Of a stretch of DNA of 21,073 nt, positions 15,675 to 20,977 are shown one piece after another (position 1 is the stretch's first letter; every line of letters begins with the position of its first letter). The position numbers and the translations under genes were made by a program. The notes beneath the pieces were generated by a model. That model saw only the letters and a program-made list of their open reading frames with translations. It was not told where the DNA came from and did not search any database. The stretch is from DSAR01 sp034437315 (GTDB lineage: Bacteria; Chloroflexota; Anaerolineae; B4-G1), in the NCBI GenBank assembly GCA_034437315.1, contig DAOTUC010000200.1, positions 1-21,073 of the forward strand, read 5' to 3'.

Positions 15675-15704
15675 AGTACAGCCGAGTTGGATTCCATTTG
15701 ACAA
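15675..15704 (-). promoter_or_regulatory. Candidate promoter of the regulator gene
   Basis: On the - strand TTGTCA (15704-15699) and TGTACT (15680-15675) are spaced 18 bp. They match the sigma70 boxes at five and four of six positions. The start would be near 15668, 31 nt before the ATG at 15637, which supports that start codon over the two upstream ones. Confidence 0.35.
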
Positions 15705-15768
15705 CCATCTGATTGCAATCGAACCTGGCCTGGACAGAGTCTAAAGCCAACAAGAGGACAAAGAACCG

Positions 15769-16173
15769 ATGCACGAAAGAGAAAAAGACGAAATCCGGCA
15801 TAAAATTGACGTCACGTTCAGAGCACACGTCAAAAAAGATTGGGCGGCGGTGCGCTCTCATCAGAGCAAAGGCTGGTGCGGGTTTACTATTGACGCACAA
15901 TCAATCCTCCAGGGCAGCGCAGCCTACACAAGTGAAACACAAGCTATGTTGCAAAACATAGAACTCATCGACTACGAAATGCTAGAGATTGAGTATATCT
16001 TCTATGGCCCGATCTGCGTAACCCCCTACGTGGTCCGTTTACGCGCGGCGCGACGCCCAGACGAGACCCTGGAGATCAAGGTGCGCGCACTCGACGTTTA
16101 CGTGCAAGAGGATGATGAATGGCGACAGGCGGCGAGCACCATATCCTTACCAGGTTGCTGTGAAGACAATTAA
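15769..16173 (+). CDS. SnoaL/DUF4440-like (NTF2-fold) small protein
   Basis: This 134-aa soluble protein is divergent from the regulator gene. Its layout matches NTF2-fold proteins of the SnoaL/DUF4440 type: an N-terminal helix with charged residues (1-20), a helix with a tryptophan turn (KKDWAAVRSH, 22-31), and a curved beta sheet at the C-terminal half ending in LDVYVQEDDEWRQAAST (about 110-126). These families are enzymes or ligand-binding pockets, and no catalytic residue can be assigned here. An AGAGGA box (15753-15758) precedes the ATG by 10 nt. The divergent arrangement and the shared 11-bp repeats at 15641-15669 raise the possibility of common control. Base composition is lower in GC than in the operons on either side. 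The tail ends in GCCEDN with adjacent cysteines. Confidence 0.65.
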   Translation: MHEREKDEIRHKIDVTFRAHVKKDWAAVRSHQSKGWCGFTIDAQSILQGSAAYTSETQAMLQNIELIDYEMLEIEYIFYGPICVTPYVVRLRAARRPDETLEIKVRALDVYVQEDDEWRQAASTISLPGCCEDN

Positions 16174-16249
16174 GCACGCTTAGTATCTTCTCAATAAGTT
16201 GGGGAAAAAGGGCGGAATGGCAATAGCGCGAGTTCGCGGGTAGGGGTTG

Positions 16250-17128
16250 TCACTGCATAGCAGTGGTGGATTCCGGCACATGTACCGAGGTGTCCTGTGT
16301 ATCTGACAATGGTGCTTGCGCCGTGTGGATCAACTCGGCTATTATATCCGGTAACTCGTCATCCGTCAAACCCAGTTCTTCGATCAAGTCTGCGTATTCT
16401 TTAACAAGTGAATTACTCAATCCGGTAGTGAAAGTGGTCTCCTCGACGGTCATATCCCGACGTTTCAGGCTGATGTAGACTCGCATTAAGTCTACCAGAT
16501 ACCGCTCGGTGCATTCGAGGCTGTGGTTGGTTTCCCAAGCTACCTGAGGGGCTTGCTTGGCTTCCAGGTAAGCTTTCCTTGCAATCACTCCCTTGTGAGT
16601 GACCGAGGGGCCCAAATCGTGGACAGTGCCGCGGCGGGGCAAAATGCACCGGTGTTGCTGCTCGTAAGCTCGGACAGCCTTGCTGATGGTGCTAGGGCTG
16701 ACGCAGAGCAATAGTGCTACGTCAGTCTCCGCCAGGACACCGCTCTGGGCATCTGCCTCTAGCAGTATGCGAGCAACGACATCCTGTCGTAGCTGTGGGA
16801 GGGATGTTCCTTGAGTCAGCTTTTGGATATCGGAGCGGGTCACCAACGTCAACACCACGGGGATCGTGCGCGTTTCGGCCATGCTGTGGCGATCATGCGG
16901 CAAATCAGCCTTGTCCACTGCATACCAGATCACTTGTCCAGGCTTGAGCCGATCCATAGAGACCAGATGATTATCCATCAGTCTCACGATCTCTTCCACG
17001 AACAAGGAACGCACTTTAGGACCACCCAGGTGTGGGAACTCTTCGGCCAACCAGTGAGCTAACGCATTGGGAAAAGTCTTAGCTTGCATAGGCTGGTACA
17101 TCCTTCGGGCGCGTGGCTCGGTTTTCAT
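16250..17128 (-). CDS. DUF1670-like helix-turn-helix protein, downstream paralog
   Basis: This 292-aa soluble protein is the second of a tandem paralogous pair. Shared landmarks are LKPGQ (61-65), a beta-rich segment ending TIPVVLTLVT (88-97), a helix-turn-helix at about 131-156 (AETDVALLLCVSPSTISKAV), and a THKGVIARKAYLE segment (177-189) followed by the second helical unit with NHSLECTERYLVDL (201-214). The resemblance to DUF1670 is from memory. The acidic C-terminal tail (about 250-292) is not shared with its partner. The ATG lies inside the stop of the upstream gene (ATGA). The only ribosome-binding candidate is AAAGGG, 8 nt upstream, which is the end of an A8 tract. Function is unknown; DNA binding is likely by the HTH. 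Confidence 0.72.
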   Translation of the reverse strand: MKTEPRARRMYQPMQAKTFPNALAHWLAEEFPHLGGPKVRSLFVEEIVRLMDNHLVSMDRLKPGQVIWYAVDKADLPHDRHSMAETRTIPVVLTLVTRSDIQKLTQGTSLPQLRQDVVARILLEADAQSGVLAETDVALLLCVSPSTISKAVRAYEQQHRCILPRRGTVHDLGPSVTHKGVIARKAYLEAKQAPQVAWETNHSLECTERYLVDLMRVYISLKRRDMTVEETTFTTGLSNSLVKEYADLIEELGLTDDELPDIIAELIHTAQAPLSDTQDTSVHVPESTTAMQ

Positions 17129-17964
17129 CTCGGAGACCCTTTTTTTTCGGCATCAACGGATCGTACCGGAGCGCGAAACAAGGCGATCACTTCCGCCAGC
17201 CGTTCTCTGTGGGCCTCAGTGTTGTATTCTGTGTACAGCGCTTGGTACTCTCGCACCAGGCCGGGCGAGATCTGCCGCAGGAAACTGATCTCAAAGACCG
17301 TTTGTCTTGCCACTGTCATACTCGCCACGGCCACAAAATCGGTGATGTAGCGCTGAATGGCTTGTGGACTGTGGTTGATCCGGCGCTGGATCTGAGTGTA
17401 GGTGTAGCGCTCCAAGAACAGGCGCACGGCGACTATTTTATGGGTTTCACCTCGACCGATGTCGAGTTGTTGTCCACGGAGAGGAAGCTCTTTGCCCTCG
17501 GACCGCAGGTAAGCTACATCTTCCTCTAGGGTGCGAACGCCACAATTAAGAATCCGGTATGCTACGTCTTCAATGGTCAGATAGGTCTCTTGGGCCACAG
17601 CTTCCCAGGCCATGCGCGTCAATTGCACCCGCCGGACGCACGCTACACCCTGACGCCCGGCTTCCTGGCGCAGTTTTTGGTCCCCTGGAGCGTGTACGGT
17701 GACCACGATGGGGATGAACTGGCATTCCTTCAACGGTTTGCCCGGCGGCTCATCGGCGCTGATGGCCAGAATGACCATCTGACCGGGTTTGAGTGTATCT
17801 GGAGTGCGCAATTGCGCCATATAAGTGTCTTTCACTGTTTCTAAGACGGCGCGACTCTCGAAGGGAGAGTAGTTGAACTCGCGCTGAAGTTTTGTCAACA
17901 GGGCTTGATCTTGCGTCTTGATTGCCAGGCGGTTTGCTCGTTCAGTTTCAGGTTGTCGAATCAT
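17125..17964 (-). CDS. DUF1670-like helix-turn-helix protein, upstream paralog
   Basis: This 279-aa soluble protein is homologous along its length to the next gene. It has LKPGQ (58-62), FIPIVVTV (83-90), a first HTH-like unit at 126-155 (LTIEDVAYRILNCGVRTLEE), THKIVAVRLFLE (174-185) and a clear second HTH (187-211) with INHSPQAIQRYITDF. In DUF1670-type proteins this second unit resembles the 'Y-xx-I-xxx-hNHS-xxAIxRY' pattern, and it is better preserved here than in the paralog. AAGGAGG (17974-17980) is 9 nt before the ATG, and a TATAAT promoter with a 12-bp palindrome lies just upstream. The last codons contain an A8 run whose -1 frame leads into the downstream ORF. Function is unknown; a DNA-binding regulator or mobile-element accessory protein fits. 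Confidence 0.75.
   Translation of the reverse strand: MIRQPETERANRLAIKTQDQALLTKLQREFNYSPFESRAVLETVKDTYMAQLRTPDTLKPGQMVILAISADEPPGKPLKECQFIPIVVTVHAPGDQKLRQEAGRQGVACVRRVQLTRMAWEAVAQETYLTIEDVAYRILNCGVRTLEEDVAYLRSEGKELPLRGQQLDIGRGETHKIVAVRLFLERYTYTQIQRRINHSPQAIQRYITDFVAVASMTVARQTVFEISFLRQISPGLVREYQALYTEYNTEAHRERLAEVIALFRAPVRSVDAEKKGSPR
17140..17147 (-). other. A8 slippery tract at the junction of the two DUF1670-like genes
   Basis: The - strand reads GAA AAA AAA GGG in the zero frame near the 3' end of the upstream gene, which stops four codons after the tract. Shifting back by one gives AGG GTC TCC GAG ATG with no stop, exactly in frame with the downstream start. The slip would yield a fusion of about 571 residues. 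The same tract plus GGG could also act as the weak ribosome-binding site of the second gene. Confidence 0.5.
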
Positions 17965-18008
17965 ACGAATTTGCCTCCTTTGGTAGGTTGATCCGGGCGA
18001 TTTTCCCG

Positions 18009-18017
18009 ATTATATCA
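18009..18017 (-). promoter_or_regulatory. Extended -10 promoter of the DUF1670-like pair
   Basis: The - strand reads TGATATAAT (18017-18009): a perfect -10 hexamer with the TGn extension, the same nine bases as the transporter promoter at 12494. The expected start is near 18002, leaving a leader of about 37 nt that includes AAGGAGG. Confidence 0.65.
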
Positions 18018-18024
18018 CCCTACC

Positions 18025-18036
18025 TGCGAATTCGCA
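18025..18036. promoter_or_regulatory. 12-bp perfect palindrome overlapping the -35 region
   Basis: TGCGAATTCGCA is its own reverse complement. Centred about 28 bp before the predicted start of the DUF1670-like operon, it occupies the place of a -35 box, the position expected for an operator. The HTH protein(s) downstream are the obvious candidate binders. Confidence 0.5.
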
Positions 18037-18058
18037 CTACTAGCATTCCACCCTACTT

Positions 18059-18160
18059 TTACTGGCGTTTGATCACCCGGTCGGCAGCGTGCCGTGCCAA
18101 TCTCTGCACCACGTCCCGGGCGCTCTTTGGGAATTTTCCTTCGGCCCTTGGGTCTTTCAC
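18059..18160 (-). CDS. Putative 33-residue basic small protein
   Basis: A GTG start overlaps the stop of the upstream 186-aa gene (GTGA), and a strong GGAGG box is placed about 10 nt before it. The product of 33 residues is basic, with about 12 Lys/Arg/His, and ends with an amphipathic helix (SARDVVQRLARHAADRVIKR). It lies before the promoter of the DUF1670-like pair. It may be a true coupled small protein, or the frame-shifted old C-terminus of the 186-aa gene. I recognise no family. Confidence 0.4.
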   Translation of the reverse strand: MKDPRAEGKFPKSARDVVQRLARHAADRVIKRQ

Positions 18161-18717
18161 GTATCGCCTACCTCCGGCTTGGACTTCTGGGAAAGCGCTT
18201 TCCATTGCTCCACCAGACCTTGCATCCGCTCTCTCAACGCTTCTGGCGATTCTTCCTCATCCGGCTCATCATAGTAAGTGACGGCGGATCGTATCATCAC
18301 TTGACGATCTTCCTTGAGTGTCTCGATGATCTCATCTGCTGCCTCAGTCGCTAAATAGCCATACTCCTCCAGGAACTTGACGTACTTCTTGAACGAGGCA
18401 AGATATTCTTTGACTCGTCGCTCCGAGGTGACCCAACACTTGCGCGGCAGCCAATCCGTGATGAAATCATACACCTTCCAGGCTGTGAGTTGATCACCGG
18501 CGCGCAAATTCTCGGTGATATCGACGTAGTAGTTGAGGTAAACATCCGTGAATCCCTGAATGTTACGGATGTGTTTATGGAGCGTCTCGTCAGACACTCG
18601 CCCACGCCAAACATGTACGAAGTGTCCCAGGATGCGGTCATTGCGCGCTTGGATTTGTTTTAGCCGAGCATCATAAGCTCGCTCTTCATCCTTGGAATGT
18701 AGTTGCTCGCTCTCCAT
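18157..18717 (-). CDS. Orphan 186-aa helical protein, SAM-like (recombinase core-binding-like) fold suggested
   Basis: I do not recognise a named family. The protein is charged and largely helical, with no signal or membrane segment. The middle part (about 40-130), with SDETLHKHIRNIQGFTDVYL and WLPRKCWVTSERRVKEYLAS, has the rhythm of the N-terminal SAM-like domain of tyrosine recombinases. Some proteins beside IS1096/pRiA4-type ORFs also look like this. No catalytic R-H-R-Y domain follows, so it cannot be an active recombinase. A weak promoter and AAAGGG abutting the ATG precede it. It lies upstream of the DUF1670-like pair on the same strand, separated by a small ORF and a promoter, so the genes may form a module. 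Confidence 0.6.
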   Translation of the reverse strand: MESEQLHSKDEERAYDARLKQIQARNDRILGHFVHVWRGRVSDETLHKHIRNIQGFTDVYLNYYVDITENLRAGDQLTAWKVYDFITDWLPRKCWVTSERRVKEYLASFKKYVKFLEEYGYLATEAADEIIETLKEDRQVMIRSAVTYYDEPDEEESPEALRERMQGLVEQWKALSQKSKPEVGDT

Positions 18718-18739
18718 CCCTTTATTCTGACTATCGCTA

Positions 18740-18766
18740 ATTATCCACCTACCAAAACTTCTTCAA
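18740..18766 (-). promoter_or_regulatory. Weak candidate promoter of the 186-aa gene
   Basis: On the - strand TTGAAG (18766-18761) and GATAAT (18745-18740) are 15 bp apart. The -10 box is good, but the spacing is short and the -35 box is partial. Confidence 0.28.
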
Positions 18767-18792
18767 CATTCTCATGCAAGCAGCAATCTTAT

Positions 18793-19221
18793 TCACACTT
18801 CTACCACGTGCACCCACGGCAGATTGCTCCCTACAGCCTGAAGCAGCTTGCGGTCGGCGGTCCAGAACTCGCCGCCCAGCCAGTCCGCCAGCGCCAGGTA
18901 GTGTGCGTCGTAGGCCGCCGGCAGCGCGAACCGCTCGGCCAGGGCCAGCGCCCGGCGGTGCAGTGAGTCGTCACCATAGAGGCGCACGGGCAGAGCGAAG
19001 GCCGCTCCCAGCGCCAGCCGCACCGCCTCCGGGCTCATCATCCCGGCGCGTTGATAGCGGTAGAGGGCGTTGCTAACCTCGTAGTAAAGCAACGTGGGAG
19101 CCGCGATCAGCCGATGCGCGGCGTCCCACTGATCCCACAGGTCACGAACCGCCTCGTCCGCGGGGTCGGCAACCAGGCGGATCACCAGATTAGCATCAAC
19201 GCAGAGCGACGAGTTGCTCAT
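18793..19221 (-). CDS. vapC: PIN-domain ribonuclease toxin (VapC-like)
   Basis: This 142-aa single-domain PIN nuclease probably cleaves RNA when freed from its antitoxin. The four acidic residues expected for metal binding are visible: D9 in CVDANLVIRL, E48 in YYEVSNAL, D105 in YDAHYLALAD and D123 in TADRKLL. Length is normal. It overlaps the antitoxin gene by 26 bp, and an AGGAG box lies inside the antitoxin frame just before this ATG, typical of coupled VapBC-type operons. Expression should come from the promoter at 19545-19572. The partner is Phd/YefM-like rather than AbrB-like. Confidence 0.88.
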   Translation of the reverse strand: MSNSSLCVDANLVIRLVADPADEAVRDLWDQWDAAHRLIAAPTLLYYEVSNALYRYQRAGMMSPEAVRLALGAAFALPVRLYGDDSLHRRALALAERFALPAAYDAHYLALADWLGGEFWTADRKLLQAVGSNLPWVHVVEV

Positions 19222-19501
19222 CGCGCTCCTCTCGCATCTCGCACAGCACGTCCTCGGGCGGCGTCAACTCGCGCTCGCCCAGATCGGCCTGCACCTGCTC
19301 CCGCGCCTGGCGCACCAGATCGCGCCAATCCTCGCGTTCCTCCTGGGCTGTCAATAGTTGTTGGTACTTGTCCACAGATAGCACGACCACGTGGGGTTTC
19401 CCGCTATGCTCCACGATGACTAATTCTTGTTGTTCTACCACGCGCCGCATCAACTCGCCGAAATGAATGCGGGCCTCGGTGGCGCTCATCGTGCGCTGCA
19501 T
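19196..19501 (-). CDS. Phd/YefM-family antitoxin of the PIN toxin
   Basis: This 101-aa antitoxin has the Phd/YefM DNA-binding N-terminus: MSATEARIHFGELMRRVVEQ at 5-24, then LVIVEHSGKPHVVVLSVDKY (27-46). The C-terminal acidic, helical tail (about 52-101) would wrap the PIN toxin. AGGAGG is 6 nt before the ATG. A sigma70-type promoter and a TAATC/GATTA inverted repeat lie directly upstream, in keeping with autorepression by the toxin-antitoxin complex. The toxin gene starts within its last codons. Confidence 0.87.
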   Translation of the reverse strand: MQRTMSATEARIHFGELMRRVVEQQELVIVEHSGKPHVVVLSVDKYQQLLTAQEEREDWRDLVRQAREQVQADLGERELTPPEDVLCEMREERDEQLVALR

Positions 19502-19521
19502 ATCTCACCTCCTCGGTAATT

Positions 19522-19535
19522 TAATCAATCGATTA
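19522..19535. promoter_or_regulatory. Inverted repeat, probable autoregulatory operator of the Phd-PIN operon
   Basis: TAATC-AATC-GATTA has 5-bp arms around 4 bp and includes the palindrome AATCGATT. It lies between the predicted transcription start (about 19538) and the ribosome-binding site of the antitoxin gene, where a bound repressor would block transcription. Confidence 0.5.
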
Positions 19536-19544
19536 CTTAATGGT

Positions 19545-19572
19545 ATTGTAGCCCGCTGGGGAGGGAAGTCAA
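19545..19572 (-). promoter_or_regulatory. Sigma70-type promoter of the Phd-PIN operon
   Basis: The - strand has TTGACT (19572-19567), a 16-bp spacer and TACAAT (19550-19545), each matching consensus in five of six positions. The -35 box ends exactly where the direct repeat shared with 20778-20977 begins. Confidence 0.68.
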
Positions 19573-19790
19573 GTGGAAATCACTGACCCACTGAAAGGCT
19601 GAAGCCGCTGAAGCCGCTGAAGCCCCTCTCAGTGCCCTCATTCTTTCAGTGGCCTCAGTGATTCAAACGCCTCCAACACCATCCGCTTCGTCCGACACTC
19701 CCCGTACGCCGCCTCGTCCTTGCGCCTGACGATGGCGAAGGTGTCCAGCACGTAGGCCAGCTCGTCGCGAGTGAGACCGTAGAGGTGGGC
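19573..19790. repeat. Direct repeat copy A (methylase 3' end and flank)
   Basis: This stretch matches 20778-20977 in the same orientation. The coding part (19638-19790) is roughly nine-tenths identical by eye. The shared part continues past the methylase stop into the common words ctgaagcccctctcagtgcc and tggaaa..cactgac. The match ends abruptly near 19790, so the longer gene was cut there. Confidence 0.75.
19598..19624. repeat. Three tandem copies of a 9-bp unit
   Basis: gctgaagcc is repeated three times without interruption. The related copy at about 20797 has only one unit, so the expansion happened after duplication. It lies in non-coding DNA. Confidence 0.8.
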
Positions 19791-19791
19791 G
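19638..19791 (-). pseudogene. C-terminal remnant of an N6-adenine DNA methylase/type IIG restriction enzyme
   Basis: On the - strand about 50 codons read AHLYGLTRDELAYVLDTFAI and then VRRKDEAAYGECRTKRMVLE, ending at the stop 19638-19640. This is the same C-terminus as the gene at 20825. Upstream of 19791 the sequence changes to unrelated DNA, with no start codon or catalytic domain. The frame is still open, so the truncation is probably recent. Confidence 0.75.
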
Positions 19792-19814
19792 CACGGTTCA
19801 GCGTTCCCAACCTG

Positions 19815-20005
19815 CTATGCGGTCTCCAACTGGATCACCAGCTCCCGTCCATCTTCCAGGTAGATGCGGTTATCCTGCGCCTGGATCAGGCTTCCCGGCA
19901 TAGGAGCGAGTTTCAGATGCCCCTCTATGATACGCGCGCGCAATTCGACTGGCTTTTCCTGCTGCTGAAAATCAGCCCTACTGAAATGTGGATTCCTCGC
20001 GGCGT
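19815..20005 (-). pseudogene. Unidentified gene fragment without a start codon
   Basis: A - strand frame is open for about 63 codons and ends at TAG (19815-19817). It reads protein-like sequence such as KPVELRARIIEGHLKLAPMP and DNRIYLEDGRELVIQLETA. It has no plausible start with a ribosome-binding site and is cut at the end of the PIN gene. It may be the 3' end of a gene disrupted by insertion of the PIN module. I do not recognise the family. The rest of the 19502-20005 gap is the promoter, operator and repeat listed separately. Confidence 0.35.
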
Positions 20006-20425
20006 TTAATGACGTTGCTCAGTTGTGAGGCGAGCCAGGAATTCGGCGGCGGAGAGGATACGGACGCCCTCGTACTCGTCGAGGTCGAGGAGATGGTGAT
20101 CGCCAGACACAATCACCGCGGCGCCCGCCGCCAGAGCGCATTCGATGAACTTGTCATCGTCAGGATCGTCTTCCACGGCGCGCAGGTCTCCCGTGATCTC
20201 CACGGCCTCAGACACGCGACGCAGGTCATACAGGACGCCCCGAATGCGATTCTCCGAAAAGTCGAACGTTTCGCGCAGCTTCCGAGATAATTCCGCGATC
20301 ATGTCCGAACAGTGTACGTGCTGGACGACCTGGGAGCGCGCCAGCAGCAGGCATTGGTATGGCTTGCCACGCCACAACAGGCCCGATATCCAGATGTTAG
20401 TATCGAACACGACCCGTTCTGGCAT
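20006..20425 (-). CDS. PIN-domain toxin, putative toxin-antitoxin PIN family (COG1569/TIGR00305-like)
   Basis: This 139-aa PIN protein differs in type from the one at 18793. It starts VVFDTNIWISGLLWRGKP (5-22), the signature of this family, with D8 as first metal ligand. It has E45 in DMIAELSRKL, the DPDDDKFIECALAAGAAVIV segment (87-106) with D91, and SGDHHLLDL (108-115) with D109. The predicted activity is RNA cleavage. It begins 2 bp after the stop of an 84-aa gene, its probable antitoxin, and shares the TATAAT promoter at 20723. It lies between two direct repeats of a methylase 3' end. Confidence 0.86.
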   Translation of the reverse strand: MPERVVFDTNIWISGLLWRGKPYQCLLLARSQVVQHVHCSDMIAELSRKLRETFDFSENRIRGVLYDLRRVSEAVEITGDLRAVEDDPDDDKFIECALAAGAAVIVSGDHHLLDLDEYEGVRILSAAEFLARLTTEQRH

Positions 20426-20427
20426 CG

Positions 20428-20682
20428 CTAGACCCCGCGCTCGGTTTCGTGGAGCAGGTCGTCGATCAGCCGCTCACGCTCGCTTTCGCTCAGGCTGTCC
20501 CAATCCAGGCCGCGTTCGGCGCACAGGGTCCGTATGCGCCGATTCCCATAATCGACCAAATCCTCAAATTCTTCGAGCCGTGGAATGAGGGTTCTCAAGA
20601 TAGTCCGCTTGGCCTCCGGTGAGACCTGCTGCACCCAATCGACCAGTTGAGATTCGCGTATTTTAAGTGTGACTATTCCCAT
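20428..20682 (-). CDS. Small protein, probable antitoxin of the PIN toxin
   Basis: This 84-aa acidic, helical protein has no recognised DNA-binding fold. It begins MGIVTLKIRESQLVDWVQQV and contains NRRIRTLCAERGLDWDSLSE (about 47-66), followed by a Glu/Arg-rich end. GGGAGG lies 5 nt before the ATG. The stop is 2 bp from the PIN start, and a clear -10 box is upstream. Position and size make it the cognate antitoxin, but it does not look like the Phd, AbrB or RHH antitoxins, so the family is unassigned. Confidence 0.7.
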   Translation of the reverse strand: MGIVTLKIRESQLVDWVQQVSPEAKRTILRTLIPRLEEFEDLVDYGNRRIRTLCAERGLDWDSLSESERERLIDDLLHETERGV

Positions 20683-20722
20683 CTCGACCTCCCTTTAGCG
20701 CTCTTTTTCATCACCTGTCATT

Positions 20723-20728
20723 ATTATA
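20723..20728 (-). promoter_or_regulatory. TATAAT -10 box of the second PIN module
   Basis: A perfect -10 hexamer on the - strand lies 41 bp before the ATG at 20682. No convincing -35 box is found at 16-18 bp, and there is no TGn extension. The start would be near 20716. Confidence 0.5.
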
Positions 20729-20777
20729 CACCATTTGGCGAAAGCGTACCCCCGGATCGATGTCCTCACGCCTCACG

Positions 20778-20977
20778 ATGGAAACACTGACTCACCGAAA
20801 ATCCTGAAGCCCCTCTCAGTGCCGTCATTCTGTCAGCGGCCTCAGCGTTTCAAACGCCTCCAACACCATCCGCTTCGTCCGGTACTCCCCATACGCCGCC
20901 TCGTCCTTGCGCTTGACGATGGGGAAGGTGTCCAGCACGTAGGCCAGCTCGTCGCGGGTGAGGCCGTAGAGATGCGC
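20778..20977. repeat. Direct repeat copy B (methylase 3' end and flank)
   Basis: This is the partner of 19573-19790 in the same orientation, offset by 1187 bp over the coding part. Copy B continues into the intact methylase reading frame, so it is probably the parent copy. It has one 9-bp unit where copy A has three. Confidence 0.75.

Noticed and set aside
15638..15718. TTG (15718) or ATG (15697) start of the SARP regulator
   Set aside because: The added 20-27 residues do not belong to the winged-helix domain, and the candidate promoter and 11-bp repeats fall inside this stretch.
15698..15726. TTGACA on the + strand as promoter of the NTF2-like gene
   Set aside because: The hexamers at 16-18 bp downstream (such as GAACCT) do not resemble a -10 box.
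16174..16249. Bidirectional terminator between convergent genes
   Set aside because: Only a 5-bp CGCGA/TCGCG stem with no T-run is visible, too weak to call.
19598..19624. CRISPR-like or regulatory tandem array
   Set aside because: Three head-to-tail 9-bp units without spacers are a simple slippage expansion.
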